Origin: Oceanospirillum multiglobuliferum
Lineage (GTDB): Bacteria; Pseudomonadota; Gammaproteobacteria; Pseudomonadales; Halomonadaceae
Direction: 5' to 3'
Length of the DNA: 64,000 nucleotides
Assembly (NCBI RefSeq): GCF_900167095.1
Contig: NZ_FUXG01000001.1
Location: 62,001 to 126,000, forward strand
Under the pieces are notes generated by a model, which worked only from the letters and a program-made list of their open reading frames with translations, was not told where the DNA came from and did not search any database. The translations under genes were made by a program, and so were the position numbers. This document shows positions 27,074 to 36,107 of the stretch, piece by piece (the stretch's first letter is position 1; each line of letters starts with the position of its first letter).

Positions 27074-27169
27074 AATTAACCTAATCCTAAAAACGGAAGA
27101 ACCCAAACAAAAGCACTGAAAGTCAGCACAGTTTATTTAGGAATAATAGTTTGCCTAAAGCGCTAGCAG

Positions 27170-27757
27170 TTATGCATCTTTGCATAGTTTCAAATAGTGC
27201 TTTAACTGTAAAACCCTGTCGCAGCCAAAGAACATTTGGTCATCAACAAATAGTGTTGGAGCACCGTATGCCCCTCGATTAGTTGCCTCTTGGGTACTCT
27301 CAATCAGTGCTTGTTTCCCTTCTGGGCTTTGTGCAAAATTCATAGCCTCTTCACCTAGCAGGCTTAACATCACCTCTTCAGTTGTTACCGACTGCCCCTC
27401 TCCCCAATATAACTCGTATAACGCTAAACTTTTTTCCGCTCTTAAACGACCATCTGTAATAGATAACAAAGCCCGCATTAATGTGGCCGTATTGTCTGGA
27501 AAAGTTTCAGGCTTTGTATAAGGTACTTGCAGATAGCTTGCCATACGAGGCAAGTCTTGCTCAAAGAAATAATGCTTACGCGCAGGCAACTCTTGAGGAG
27601 GCTGGTTTCCTGTATTACGCATCAACCCAGCTAAAAAAATTGGTCGCCAAATTACCTCAGCACCAGTTGATTTTTCTAAGTCTTCCATCTGCACTGCTGC
27701 TAGATAGCTATATGGGCTAACAATATCGTAAAAAAAATCGATCTGCTTTTTGCTCAT
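27170..27757 (-). CDS. 2-hydroxychromene-2-carboxylate isomerase family protein (DsbA/kappa-GST fold)
   Basis: Protein of 195 residues with a thioredoxin-type fold and an inserted helical domain. The glutathione-activating Ser is in the SPYSYLA motif at residues 14-20, where DsbA would have CxxC, and the cis-Pro region is GAYGAPTLFV. The family isomerises hydroxychromene carboxylate in naphthalene breakdown, but many members are general glutathione-dependent isomerases or transferases. No aromatic-degradation gene is nearby, so the substrate is unknown. It lies 97 bp upstream of ribE in the same direction. Confidence 0.85.
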   Translation of the reverse strand: MSKKQIDFFYDIVSPYSYLAAVQMEDLEKSTGAEVIWRPIFLAGLMRNTGNQPPQELPARKHYFFEQDLPRMASYLQVPYTKPETFPDNTATLMRALLSITDGRLRAEKSLALYELYWGEGQSVTTEEVMLSLLGEEAMNFAQSPEGKQALIESTQEATNRGAYGAPTLFVDDQMFFGCDRVLQLKHYLKLCKDA

Positions 27758-27999
27758 TTAATCACCTACATTTGATCGGCCAAACGGCATCGCACTTCCC
27801 TCAAAGCAATTTACCACAAAGGTTTCGCAGAGTGTGCCATTTTGGTTTAGAAGAGTTGTGATTGATCAGCTTATCGCTAGATAGCACTGCAAACAGAATT
27901 AAATATCAAAAATATCAGCAAAACTTACCATTAATTCTAAAAATTACAGACCCATCAACCATGTAAACCTTTCTATACAGAAAATAGAACTACCTTGAA
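27758..27999. other. Gene-free AT-rich region upstream of the small RNA
   Basis: This is the first part of a 556-bp gap between minus-strand genes. I see no gene, tRNA or terminator here; it should hold the promoter of the minus-strand isomerase gene. The remainder of the gap contains the candidate small RNA unit. Confidence 0.5.
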
Positions 28000-28028
28000 T
28001 TGACAGTTTTTCCATTAGTCTTTAGTAT
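28000..28028 (+). promoter_or_regulatory. Sigma-70 promoter of candidate small RNA
   Basis: A perfect -35 TTGACA (28000-28005), a 17-bp spacer and TAGTAT (28023-28028) predict a start near 28035. No protein-coding gene on this strand follows before the terminator at 28205-28230. Confidence 0.7.
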
Positions 28029-28034
28029 TAAATG

Positions 28035-28230
28035 CATAGGGTCGCGCCATATTTACCAGTGTTTGCGGGCGCGTAATAAATTTGCAAACGGGTTTGTCCA
28101 GTTCATGTTTGCTTCATTGAGGCAATACTGTTATTGGGCACTTTCGATGAAGGTCAACGAAAGCCTCTCTTCGGAGAGAACCCTCTGTTAGCTCTTGCAT
28201 TTTGTGCCCCACTCTGTGGGGCATTTTTTT
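28035..28230 (+). ncRNA. Candidate structured small RNA of about 195 nt, no known family
   Basis: This stretch is framed by a good promoter and a very strong intrinsic terminator and contains no convincing gene. Its predicted fold is organised. AGGGT (28038-28042) can pair with ACCCT (28180-28184), enclosing three regions. These are the hairpin CGCGCC/GGCGCG (28043-28073), the hairpin CTTTCG/CGAAAG (28141-28163), and CTCTC-TTCG-GAGAG (28165-28178) with a stable UUCG tetraloop. The terminator hairpin follows. It does not match 6S RNA, the SRP RNA, tmRNA, RNase P RNA or CsrB/RsmY as I know them. A 28-codon frame from the ATG at 28106 overlaps it but has no good ribosome binding site; a dual-function RNA cannot be excluded. 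Confidence 0.68.
28205..28230 (+). terminator. Intrinsic terminator of the small RNA
   Basis: The stem TGCCCC/GGGGCA (28205-28210 and 28218-28223) with a 7-base loop is followed by seven T (28224-28230). Confidence 0.92.
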
Positions 28231-28313
28231 GTCTGGAACTTGAACAGATCATCAGTGTAATCAATTTTAGAATCATGCGTAATGCAATGGCGTGATAGAT
28301 ATAGTGATAAGGC

Positions 28314-28778
28314 CTAAGACAATAGGTCGACCACCAAGCCTTTAATTTGTATCAGCTTAGCGGTAATTTTCATTCGGTCACTATTCTCATTTAAAATTAG
28401 CTGCAACAACTCAGCCGCTTCTTCATCAATAAGTTGAATCACATGGTGCTTTTCTGTTGGAGACCAGCCAGAGCCAACACCTTGTACTTTGTAAGCTCCC
28501 TGAGTTGTCTTGGATATCAAGTTACTCAACAAAGCCTTATAAACCTCAAGGTTACCTAAAGAAGGGTTACGCTCTAAAGTATCACCAGCATTTTCCAGTG
28601 CACTGCGTAGTGCTCCAAGCTCCTCGTTTAAAGATACCTTACTCACTTCGTCAACTTGTTGAATAAGGTGTTCTGTAAAGCTTTTTCGCCCTGTAACCTT
28701 GCTAACCTCTTTGGCTTTGGTACGACGCGCACTATCACCTGAGCGTAAAGACTTTAATTTGTCGTTAATATTAATCAT
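28314..28778 (-). CDS. DUF327 (YaaR-like) protein
   Basis: Soluble, helical protein of 154 residues, probably of the DUF327/YaaR family. The segment ERNPSLGNLEVYKALLSNL followed by GAYKV resembles the conserved core of that family, which is better known from Firmicutes and spirochaetes. Its molecular function is unknown. It is the last gene of an operon: a DUF2489 gene ends 9 bp upstream and a Lon-like protease lies before that. The family call rests on by-eye similarity and should be treated as tentative. Confidence 0.6.
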   Translation of the reverse strand: MININDKLKSLRSGDSARRTKAKEVSKVTGRKSFTEHLIQQVDEVSKVSLNEELGALRSALENAGDTLERNPSLGNLEVYKALLSNLISKTTQGAYKVQGVGSGWSPTEKHHVIQLIDEEAAELLQLILNENSDRMKITAKLIQIKGLVVDLLS

Positions 28779-28787
28779 GTAACAGCC

Positions 28788-29246
28788 CTAAGGTTGCAAC
28801 TGCAACAAGTTGCGAGCAGTGGTTAAAACAGCTTCTCTATATTCACCTTCTAAGGCGATTCGCTCAAAATCCTGCTTCATACGCGCTTGCTTACTCAGTT
28901 CTTTACGCGCTTGATGGGTGGCAAAATGCTGACCCCGCCGAGTGATTTCTAGTAACACGCTAAACTCTGGCTGTTGCAATAAGTCCGCATCAAAAATATC
29001 CAATAGTACGCGCAGGCGAATGCTCGCCTCCATAATCTCAACCTGATCATCTAAGGCACACTGGGCTATAATATGAATGCTTTCTAAAGTTTTTGTGCGC
29101 GCTTCTAACTGGCGGGCTTGTTGAGCTTCGCGCTCTGCTTGCTCTTTTTGGGCAACTTGTTGGCGCAAACAATAGGCATAAAAAGCCAAGCCTGTTATTA
29201 GCAACAGACCAACAAGTAGTAAACCTGTTGCAACCTCGGTAGACAC
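28788..29246 (-). CDS. DUF2489 membrane-anchored protein
   Basis: Protein of 152 residues with one N-terminal membrane segment (residues 6-25, GLLLVGLLLITGLAFYAY) followed by a charged helical region likely to form a coiled coil (residues 28-55). The remainder matches what I know of DUF2489, a gammaproteobacterial family of unknown function, with IAQCALDDQVEIMEASIRL as a recognisable stretch. It is 84 bp downstream of the Lon-like protease gene and 9 bp upstream of the DUF327 gene, in the same direction. A link to either partner's activity is only suggested by this arrangement. Confidence 0.75.
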   Translation of the reverse strand: MSTEVATGLLLVGLLLITGLAFYAYCLRQQVAQKEQAEREAQQARQLEARTKTLESIHIIAQCALDDQVEIMEASIRLRVLLDIFDADLLQQPEFSVLLEITRRGQHFATHQARKELSKQARMKQDFERIALEGEYREAVLTTARNLLQLQP

Positions 29247-29330
29247 ATCTTTCTCCTATTTTGTTGCAAGGACGCTTACTTTAAGTGCAAAGGTAAAGCG
29301 TCTTGCCAAACTTCTCTTGTGAATGAAGGG

Positions 29331-31736
29331 TTACTTTTTACGGACTTTATTTTTCTGCCCTTGAGCTTTTTTACGCAAAGCTTCTAGCCGCAGTTGAATT
29401 TTTCCATACAGCGTGTTGATTGCAAAGTACCCTTTTTCATTGGCCTGCCCCGCATTTACACCGGTCATCAACTTAATCGCTTGATCAACGTGCTCAACCG
29501 CATAAATCGCAAACTGTCCCTGTTTACAAGCCTCGATTACCTCATCTTTCAACATTAAGTTATTGATATTCTGAATTGGGATAATTGCGGCTTGATCCCC
29601 TGTTAAACCACGGCTTTGACAGGTATCAAAGAAGCCTTCAATTTTTTCATTCACCCCGCCAATAGGCTGCACCTCGCCAAACTGGTTAATAGAGCCTGTG
29701 ACCGCAATCGACTGTTTAACAGGACAACCGGACATCGCTGACAGCAAGCACACCAGCTCACCCAACGAGGCGCTGTCGCCATCCACACCATGATAAGACT
29801 GCTCAAACACCAAGCTTGCCGCCAAAGGCATCACTTCACTATGACCAAACAGTGCGTTCAAAAATGAGGTCAAAATCATAATGCCTTTAGAGTGCAAAGC
29901 CCCACCGAGCTGAACACTACGTTCAATATCCAGCACTTCGCCCGTACCGTAATGCACCGTTGCCGTGATTCGACTCGGTTGGCCAAACTCACTGTCACCA
30001 ATATGCAGCACCGTTAGACCATTCACCTGTCCTACTTTCTCACCTTGGGTGTCAATTAAAATCACGCCCTCTTTGATGGAGTCAAACATCCGCTCTTTGA
30101 TATGGCCTGAGCGATACTGTCGACTTGAGATCGCCTGATCCAACGCTTCAATATCAATTAAGGTTTTGCCTAAGCTACGTGCCCAGTAATCCGACTCGCG
30201 TAATAGATGGTTCAAGTCTGCTGCATTTAATGACAGACGATCTTGGTGCCCCGCGTTACGCGCCCCTTGTTCAATCACCCGCATAATGGCGTCTCGGCTC
30301 AAATCTAAAAGGCCATCTTGCTGTACCATTGAGCTGATTAAACGCGCATACAACCACTGATTCTCATCTGTGCGCGGCATGTCACTTTCGAATTCAGCCA
30401 ATACTTTAAAGAGTTCGTTAAAGTCTGGATCGTATTGCTGCAATAAATAATACTGCTCCGCATCCCCTAACAGCGCTACGGTTACCTCTAATGCAATCGG
30501 CTCTGGCTCTAAGCTAACACTCCCTGATAAAGTCAGCTGCTTTTCCAAGGTATCAATACGCAAGCAGCCTGTACGAAGCGCAAGCTTTAAGCCGTCCCAA
30601 GCATAGGGCTGCTGTAGTAGCTTGCCAGCATCCAAAACCAAGAAGCCACCGTTGGCTCTATGCAGGCAGCCTGGTCGAATTAAAGAGAAGTCAGTTGCCA
30701 CCGTGCCCATATAGGTCACATTTTCAACATGCCCCACCAAATTGTTATGGGTTGGCATATCTTCAATCACTAAAGGTGCGCCACCTTCAGGATCATGACT
30801 GACCATAATATTCACTTGATAGCGAGCCGGCACTTTGTGATCTAAGGAGGCTCGGGTCACCGCATCGGTGTTTTCATCTTCTTCCAAAAAGATTTCAACA
30901 TTCTCAACCAAATCTTTTTGTACAGCATTTAGGTAAGCGACAACTCGCTCTTGAGAGGCATATTTATCCCTTAATTCATCCAACCAATGCTGAATTGCAG
31001 TTAAGGTGATTTTTTCATTTAAAGCCTGCTGCTTTTCACGGCTATTTTTTTCTAAATAAGCCAGATCACGCAAGGCGGCACGCAGCTCTTTTTCCATCAG
31101 CTCAATGCCAACTTTGAAAGGCTCACGCTGCTCTTCTGATAAGGCATTAAACTCTTTTACGGGGATAGGTTCACCTTCTGTATCAACGGGAACAAAAGAG
31201 TATCCACCTGGATTTTGTAAAATCAGTTTTAAATGATGCTCGCCAGCTTTTTCAGCGATCGCTCTCAGCATCTGCTCTTGCTCTTCTGAGAAGTCATCGC
31301 GGATCAGCTCAGCTTTTTCAATAAAGCTTTCTTGATCAAAAGCTGAAGGAATGGCATGGCGCACCTCACGAATGAGCGCCTCCATATCTTTTTTCAGTTC
31401 AGACGCCATTCCGCAAGGAAGCTTTAAAGCCCAAGGGTGCCGAGGAGATTCATAGTTATTAACATAACACCAGTCTGATGGCGCAGGTAGTTGCTCTGCG
31501 TGTTGCGAAAGGAATCGCTTAAGCATTGTGCGCTTACCTAAACCATTTTCCCCCACTGCAAATAAGTTGTAGCCCTTGTTAACTACAGCTATCGCAAAGC
31601 GTACCGCTTGCTCTGCACGTTGCTGACCAATGAAGCGATCGAGTGGTTCAATGACCTGAGTATTGTCACGAGGAAACGTTTTTTTGGTGCAACGTTTTTT
31701 TAACCTTGTAATTGCTAACGGCTTAGGTGCCTGCAT
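29331..31736 (-). CDS. Lon-like ATP-dependent protease (LonB/YcbZ type)
   Basis: Cytosolic protease of 801 residues. An N-terminal AAA+ region has a Walker A-like GENGLGKRT near residue 58, a long helical insertion (about 130-290), and the family segment NGGFLVLDAGKLL in place of a standard Walker B. The C-terminal Lon protease domain has the catalytic Ser655 in GVDGDSASL and Lys698 in GGVNEKIEG, 43 residues apart as in E. coli Lon. It lacks the Lon substrate-binding N domain. The tail is very basic (KKAQGQKNKVRKK), which suggests nucleic acid contact. It heads an operon with DUF2489 and DUF327 genes. Confidence 0.88.
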   Translation of the reverse strand: MQAPKPLAITRLKKRCTKKTFPRDNTQVIEPLDRFIGQQRAEQAVRFAIAVVNKGYNLFAVGENGLGKRTMLKRFLSQHAEQLPAPSDWCYVNNYESPRHPWALKLPCGMASELKKDMEALIREVRHAIPSAFDQESFIEKAELIRDDFSEEQEQMLRAIAEKAGEHHLKLILQNPGGYSFVPVDTEGEPIPVKEFNALSEEQREPFKVGIELMEKELRAALRDLAYLEKNSREKQQALNEKITLTAIQHWLDELRDKYASQERVVAYLNAVQKDLVENVEIFLEEDENTDAVTRASLDHKVPARYQVNIMVSHDPEGGAPLVIEDMPTHNNLVGHVENVTYMGTVATDFSLIRPGCLHRANGGFLVLDAGKLLQQPYAWDGLKLALRTGCLRIDTLEKQLTLSGSVSLEPEPIALEVTVALLGDAEQYYLLQQYDPDFNELFKVLAEFESDMPRTDENQWLYARLISSMVQQDGLLDLSRDAIMRVIEQGARNAGHQDRLSLNAADLNHLLRESDYWARSLGKTLIDIEALDQAISSRQYRSGHIKERMFDSIKEGVILIDTQGEKVGQVNGLTVLHIGDSEFGQPSRITATVHYGTGEVLDIERSVQLGGALHSKGIMILTSFLNALFGHSEVMPLAASLVFEQSYHGVDGDSASLGELVCLLSAMSGCPVKQSIAVTGSINQFGEVQPIGGVNEKIEGFFDTCQSRGLTGDQAAIIPIQNINNLMLKDEVIEACKQGQFAIYAVEHVDQAIKLMTGVNAGQANEKGYFAINTLYGKIQLRLEALRKKAQGQKNKVRKK

Positions 31737-32013
31737 AACGCTCTCCTAAAAAGCAAGCTGTATCAATGTATTATGCTACACATAGCCTAATTGATCATTA
31801 GTTCTCTATTCAGAAAGCGCCTCCCAAGAGGTAGAATATCCGCAACCTGCATAAAATAGCTAAAGACCGAAATCTTTAGCGCAAGATCAATGCAGACATT
31901 TTAAATTAGACTAAAATGAAAAATATAAAGTTAAACTTATTGATAGTGCTGATGCCAACTCATAAGTTTTCGATAATTAGAACATTTCCCTTGAGCTAGA
32001 TGTGGATACTTCA

Positions 32014-33651
32014 ATGATACAATCACTCCGAGCAATCGGTATCAAGTCGCGCATGTTATTGGTATTAGCCGTTACGGTTGCGAGTATTATCGCATTGATG
32101 AGTTTTTCCTTATCAAATACCTATAATATGCAGATCCGAGAAAAGCAGGTTAAAACCCAGCACCTTGTAGAATCTGTCATAGGCTTAGTGGATCATTATT
32201 ATCAGATGTCCCAGCAAGGCGTTATGACGGAAACCGAGGCCAAAACCGCAGCAATGAAGGCGGTGGAAAAGCTGCGTTATAACAAAGATGACTATTTCTG
32301 GATCAATGATCTTAATGCCATCATGCTAATGCACCCAATTAAGCCAGCATTAAACGGCAAAAATCTATATGGTTTGCAAGACAAATCTGGGAAACAGTTC
32401 TTCAAATCTTTTGTCGACATCGTAAAAGCTAAAGGGGCGGGTAACGAAGAGTATTTATGGCCAAAACCGGGGCACGAAGCACCTGTACCTAAAATCTCTT
32501 ACGTAGAAGGCTTCAAACCTTGGGGCTGGGTTATTGGTACAGGCATCTATATTGATGATGTTAAAGCCGACTTCTGGACCAATGCCACATTAGAAATCAT
32601 CATTGCAGGTTTGGGTTTGGCTTTCACCATTCTGTTTTTATACGTGATCTCTGCCAGTATTGTTAAACCACTAGATGAAGCCAATCGTGCGATGCACAAT
32701 ATTAGCCAAGGGGATGGCGATTTAACACAACGCCTGAATACTAAAGGCAATGACGAAATGAGCCACTTGGCACGATCATTTAATCACTTTGTTGATCAGA
32801 TCCATACGGTTATTCGTGAGGTTGATAACTCAACCAATCGCGTTGCAGCAGCAGCTGAACAACTTTCCAGTACCACACAACAAACCAGCCGAGTCATTAC
32901 TCAGCAAACCATGGAAACCGATCAAGTGGCCACTGCAATTAATGAGATGGCTGCAACCGTTCACGAAGTCGCACAAAATGCGATTGCCGCAGCCTCTGCC
33001 ACCCATGACGCCGAAGAACATGCACAAGCTGGTAAACGCAATATTCACCAAACAACAGCCGATGTAGCTGCGTTGGCAGATGAGGTTGGCCGTGCAACAG
33101 AGGTGATCCATCAACTGGAATCTCAGGCTGAAAATATCTCCTCTGTTCTGGATGTAATTGGCGGTATTGCAGAACAAACGAACCTATTAGCGTTAAACGC
33201 TGCAATCGAAGCCGCACGTGCAGGCGAGCAAGGCCGTGGCTTTGCCGTAGTGGCTGACGAGGTTCGTACCTTAGCAAGCCGAACTCAGCAGAGCACGCAT
33301 GAAATTGAGAAGATGATTGAGCAACTACAAGAAGGGGCTAAGCAGGCTGTAACCGTTATGGAAGCCAGCCAGAAGAGTACTCAAAAAACTGTAGAGAAGG
33401 CACAATCGACCCAAGAAGCACTAGACACTATTACTGGGTCTATGCAACAAGTGAACGATATGATTAATCAGATTGCCAGCGCAGCAGAAGAGCAATCATC
33501 TGTGGCGGAAGAGATTAATCGCAATATCGTCAATATTGTGGATCTATCTGGCGATACTGCAAATGCCTCAAATCAAACTACAGAGGCAAGCACAGAGCTG
33601 AACAACCTTGCTGAACAATTAAAACAACTGGTACATCGCTTTAAGATTTAA
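32014..33651 (+). CDS. Methyl-accepting chemotaxis protein with a single-Cache sensor
   Basis: Inner-membrane chemoreceptor of 545 residues. TM1 is followed by a periplasmic sCache_2-type domain ([31 protein letters not shown]). TM2 (about 195-215), a HAMP domain and a full signalling domain follow; its tip holds [20 protein letters not shown]. There is no C-terminal CheR-binding pentapeptide (it ends LVHRFKI). sCache receptors usually sense small organic acids. A GTG at 32002 is an alternative start adding four residues. A long upstream region (31737-32013) shows no clear sigma-28 promoter. Confidence 0.9.
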   Translation: MIQSLRAIGIKSRMLLVLAVTVASIIALMSFSLSNTYNMQIREKQVKTQHLVESVIGLVDHYYQMSQQGVMTETEAKTAAMKAVEKLRYNKDDYFWINDLNAIMLMHPIKPALNGKNLYGLQDKSGKQFFKSFVDIVKAKGAGNEEYLWPKPGHEAPVPKISYVEGFKPWGWVIGTGIYIDDVKADFWTNATLEIIIAGLGLAFTILFLYVISASIVKPLDEANRAMHNISQGDGDLTQRLNTKGNDEMSHLARSFNHFVDQIHTVIREVDNSTNRVAAAAEQLSSTTQQTSRVITQQTMETDQVATAINEMAATVHEVAQNAIAAASATHDAEEHAQAGKRNIHQTTADVAALADEVGRATEVIHQLESQAENISSVLDVIGGIAEQTNLLALNAAIEAARAGEQGRGFAVVADEVRTLASRTQQSTHEIEKMIEQLQEGAKQAVTVMEASQKSTQKTVEKAQSTQEALDTITGSMQQVNDMINQIASAAEEQSSVAEEINRNIVNIVDLSGDTANASNQTTEASTELNNLAEQLKQLVHRFKI

Positions 33652-33675
33652 CAGCCTAATGGCAAATGATGATGT

Positions 33676-33705
33676 AAAAAAAACGGAGCCATCGGCTCCG
33701 TTATT
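33676..33705. terminator. Bidirectional terminator between chemoreceptor and RRM genes
   Basis: A perfect 9-bp stem AACGGAGCC/GGCTCCGTT with an ATC loop is flanked by eight A on the left and TTATTTTAT on the right, so it serves both convergent genes. A further CACCGAT/ATCGGTG hairpin lies at 33715-33737. Confidence 0.82.
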
Positions 33706-33757
33706 TTATCGTGGCACCGATTTTGTGGTCATCGGTGGTACTACGATTACTTACTGA

Positions 33758-34051
33758 TTAGCGCGCTTTATTATTAAAGCTACGGCTACCAGTTCTAGGA
33801 CGCGGTTTACTTTCAGCAATGCTGACACGTAAATCACGACCGTTTAAATCTTTGCCATCTTGTGCAAGCGCAGCACTCGCAGCAGCATCTGTTGTAAAAG
33901 TAACAAAGCCAAAACCACGCGAACGCCCCGTTTCACGATCTTGAACAACTTTAACTTCTTCCAATTCACCGTAACTGGCAAAACTACTTTCTAAATCGGC
34001 TTCAGTTACAGTAAATGATAAATTACCGATAAACAGCTTGTTATTCTGCAT
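33758..34051 (-). CDS. RRM-domain RNA-binding protein
   Basis: Single RNA recognition motif protein of 97 residues. RNP2 is KLFIGNLSF near the N-terminus and RNP1 is SRGFGFVTF in the middle. A short basic tail (RPRTGSRSFNNKAR) follows. Such small RRM proteins in proteobacteria and cyanobacteria bind RNA and are often cold-induced. GGGAGA lies 8 bp upstream of the ATG. It is monocistronic, with a 315-bp gene-free region upstream that should hold its promoter. Confidence 0.9.
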   Translation of the reverse strand: MQNNKLFIGNLSFTVTEADLESSFASYGELEEVKVVQDRETGRSRGFGFVTFTTDAAASAALAQDGKDLNGRDLRVSIAESKPRPRTGSRSFNNKAR

Positions 34052-34366
34052 TGCACAATCTCCCTATGACTTAAGCTTTGCTTCCCACTACATATTCCAT
34101 TACAAAATCTGTTATTGGAATAATACAAAGCCCCTATCTTTTTTATTAAGTTTTTGGACTCTAGCACAGAGGTTATATGAATACTATTAAATAAAAAGTC
34201 TAGATATTGACTATATTGAGTAAGTATATGTTACAGAACTATATTTTTTGCAGTGCAGAGAGCCTGTTCAAAATAATTGAATTGTGTCTTATCAAAAATG
34301 CACTACAATCTTGAAAAACATGCAAAAATTAATCGCGCTTCCTAATTAAACTTCGAGGCTTATGCC
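34052..34366. other. 315-bp AT-rich intergenic region between divergent genes
   Basis: It separates the minus-strand RRM gene from the plus-strand chemoreceptor and must hold both promoters. I find no gene, no strong dyad and no clear sigma-28 site. A TATTAT on the minus strand near 34116-34121 is the only -10-like element for the RRM gene, without a good -35. Confidence 0.4.
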
Positions 34367-35965
34367 ATGTTCAATTTCCTAGCCATCATCATTGACCGCT
34401 TTATGCGCTTGATTGGTGTAAAAACCCTTAATCAGCAATTTCTCTTCTCCTACGCTCTGATTTTTTTACTCGCGCTTTCCTCTGGTGTGGCACTTTACAT
34501 GAGCATGGCGATTAACCCTCAAACAATCAATGTTGCGGGTCGCCAGCGTATGCTGAGCCAGAAAATTGCCAAAGAGGCACTGCTGGTTGCTGCAAAAATT
34601 GAGAACGAAGCCGTTTTAAGAAAGACCATGCAACTCTTCGAGCAATCTCACAGAGATATTGTGAATGGTAATGTGGAACAGGGCATGAACCCCATTACCA
34701 ATCCAGCAGTATTAAGCCAGATGCAAAAGGTTGAAGGCTTATGGCGCGACTATAGTGCATTGGTCGAGCGCTATATTGCCAATCCTAACGCTGAGCTTAC
34801 CCAAGCGTTACATAAAAGCTCCCCAGTTATTTTGGTGGAGATGAACAAAGCGGTCATCATGATGACAGAAGAAGCCAACAGCACCATTAAGGCGATGCTC
34901 ATGACCGCCTTCATGTGTATTCTGGGTATTGTATTCCTAGTGATTATGGGCCGTATTTTTGGTTTACGTCTGTTGATGGACAACATCACGCGCCTGCAAA
35001 AGCGTTTGTCACATGTGGGACAAGGCGACTTTACTCACCGCTTTGAAGTGATGCACACAGACAACGAAGTCGGCAAGATGTTTGCTGCATATAACAACAT
35101 GATCACGCAAGTTAGCTCATTAGTTGAAAATGCCCGTCAAGCGGCTGAGCGCACCTCAAGACATGCAAAAAGCGTGGTTAAAGCAACCGCTGACGCAGAA
35201 GCTGGGGTGACACGCCAGTACAATGATATTGATCAAGTGGCCACCGCCATGAATGAGATGAGCGCTACCGTGCATGAAGTTGCACAAAATGCCACCCAAG
35301 CGGCAGAAGCGGCACAAACAGCAGATGTTGAAGCCCGTAATGGCATCGCGGTTGTGCGTAACTCAGTGGATCAAATTCACGCAATGGCCAGCCAGCTTAA
35401 CTCGACGGCTGCTGTTTTAGACACCTTAGAGCAAGAGTCTGACGAAATCGGTAAAGTGCTTGAAGTGATCACGGGTATAGCAGAGCAGACCAACCTATTA
35501 GCCCTAAACGCAGCCATTGAAGCCGCTCGTGCAGGTGAGCAGGGTCGAGGATTTGCAGTAGTTGCCGACGAAGTACGCACATTGGCACAAAGAACCCAAG
35601 CCTCAACGCTTGAGATCAAAGCCATTATCGAACGTCTACAAAGCCAAGCCCGTAAAGCAGTGTCCTCTATGGAAGAAAGCTCTAAATTGGCAGACAACAG
35701 TGTTGAACAAGCGGAGAAAGCCGCCGATGCGCTGGAGCATATCGCCAATGCTGTTGACACCATCAGCAGCATGAATACCCTGATCGCCACCGCAGCAGAA
35801 GAACAAAGTCAGGTGGCGGGTGAAATTGATCAGCGCATTGTGAATATATCAGATGTTGCAGAGCAAACTCAAAATGACTCTAAAGAGGTGGTAAAAGCCA
35901 CTGAACAGATTCAGAATGAAATATCTGATTTGAACAAACTGATTGCACAGTTCAAAACAAGCTAA
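34367..35965 (+). CDS. Methyl-accepting chemotaxis protein with PilJ-type sensor domain
   Basis: Inner-membrane chemoreceptor of 532 residues. TM1 (about 24-46) is followed by a short periplasmic helical domain starting [17 protein letters not shown], which is the PilJ/NarX-like sensor motif. TM2 (about 180-200), HAMP and the signalling domain ([20 protein letters not shown] at the tip) follow. In Pseudomonas, a receptor with this domain (McpN) senses nitrate, so nitrate taxis is a plausible guess. There is no C-terminal methylesterase-binding pentapeptide. It is monocistronic with a downstream hairpin. Confidence 0.88.
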   Translation: MFNFLAIIIDRFMRLIGVKTLNQQFLFSYALIFLLALSSGVALYMSMAINPQTINVAGRQRMLSQKIAKEALLVAAKIENEAVLRKTMQLFEQSHRDIVNGNVEQGMNPITNPAVLSQMQKVEGLWRDYSALVERYIANPNAELTQALHKSSPVILVEMNKAVIMMTEEANSTIKAMLMTAFMCILGIVFLVIMGRIFGLRLLMDNITRLQKRLSHVGQGDFTHRFEVMHTDNEVGKMFAAYNNMITQVSSLVENARQAAERTSRHAKSVVKATADAEAGVTRQYNDIDQVATAMNEMSATVHEVAQNATQAAEAAQTADVEARNGIAVVRNSVDQIHAMASQLNSTAAVLDTLEQESDEIGKVLEVITGIAEQTNLLALNAAIEAARAGEQGRGFAVVADEVRTLAQRTQASTLEIKAIIERLQSQARKAVSSMEESSKLADNSVEQAEKAADALEHIANAVDTISSMNTLIATAAEEQSQVAGEIDQRIVNISDVAEQTQNDSKEVVKATEQIQNEISDLNKLIAQFKTS

Positions 35966-35978
35966 CCGACACCTCAAG

Positions 35979-36014
35979 ACACAAAAAGCACCTATTGGTT
36001 TTTTGTGTTTTATA
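35979..36014 (+). terminator. Terminator of the PilJ-type chemoreceptor gene
   Basis: A 9-bp A/T-rich stem ACACAAAAA/TTTTTGTGT with a 12-base loop is followed by TTTAT. Confidence 0.5.
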
Positions 36015-36028
36015 GCACTCCATAAGCA

Positions 36029-36054
36029 TAAAAAAAGCCCGCAAGATGCGGGCT
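36029..36054 (-). terminator. Terminator of the glutarate operon
   Basis: On the minus strand the stem AGCCCGC/GCGGGCT with a 5-base loop is followed by a run of seven T. It lies about 55 bp past the CoA-transferase stop. Confidence 0.85.
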
Positions 36055-36107
36055 GAAAGCACGGTGAGCCTAGCAGAGGGTCGGCACCGTCAGGACACAG
36101 AAAAGCA

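Noticed and set aside
28000-28191. 63-codon open frame on the plus strand
   Set aside because: It begins with TTG inside the -35 hexamer of the small RNA promoter and has no ribosome binding site. The product has no recognisable composition. Only the inner 28 codons from 28106 remain conceivable as a small peptide.
28035-28230. Possible 6S RNA
   Set aside because: Length is similar, but the long terminal helix and central open bubble of 6S RNA are not formed, and the neighbours are not zapA/ygfA.
31920-32001. Sigma-28 promoter before the sCache chemoreceptor
   Set aside because: TTCGATAA at about 31968 resembles the -10, but TGAT rather than TAAA stands 15 bp upstream. The other TAAA boxes have wrong spacing.
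35377-35790. 137-codon antisense frame in the chemoreceptor gene
   Set aside because: Ala/Ser-rich antisense reading of the signalling domain, a common artefact of receptor genes.
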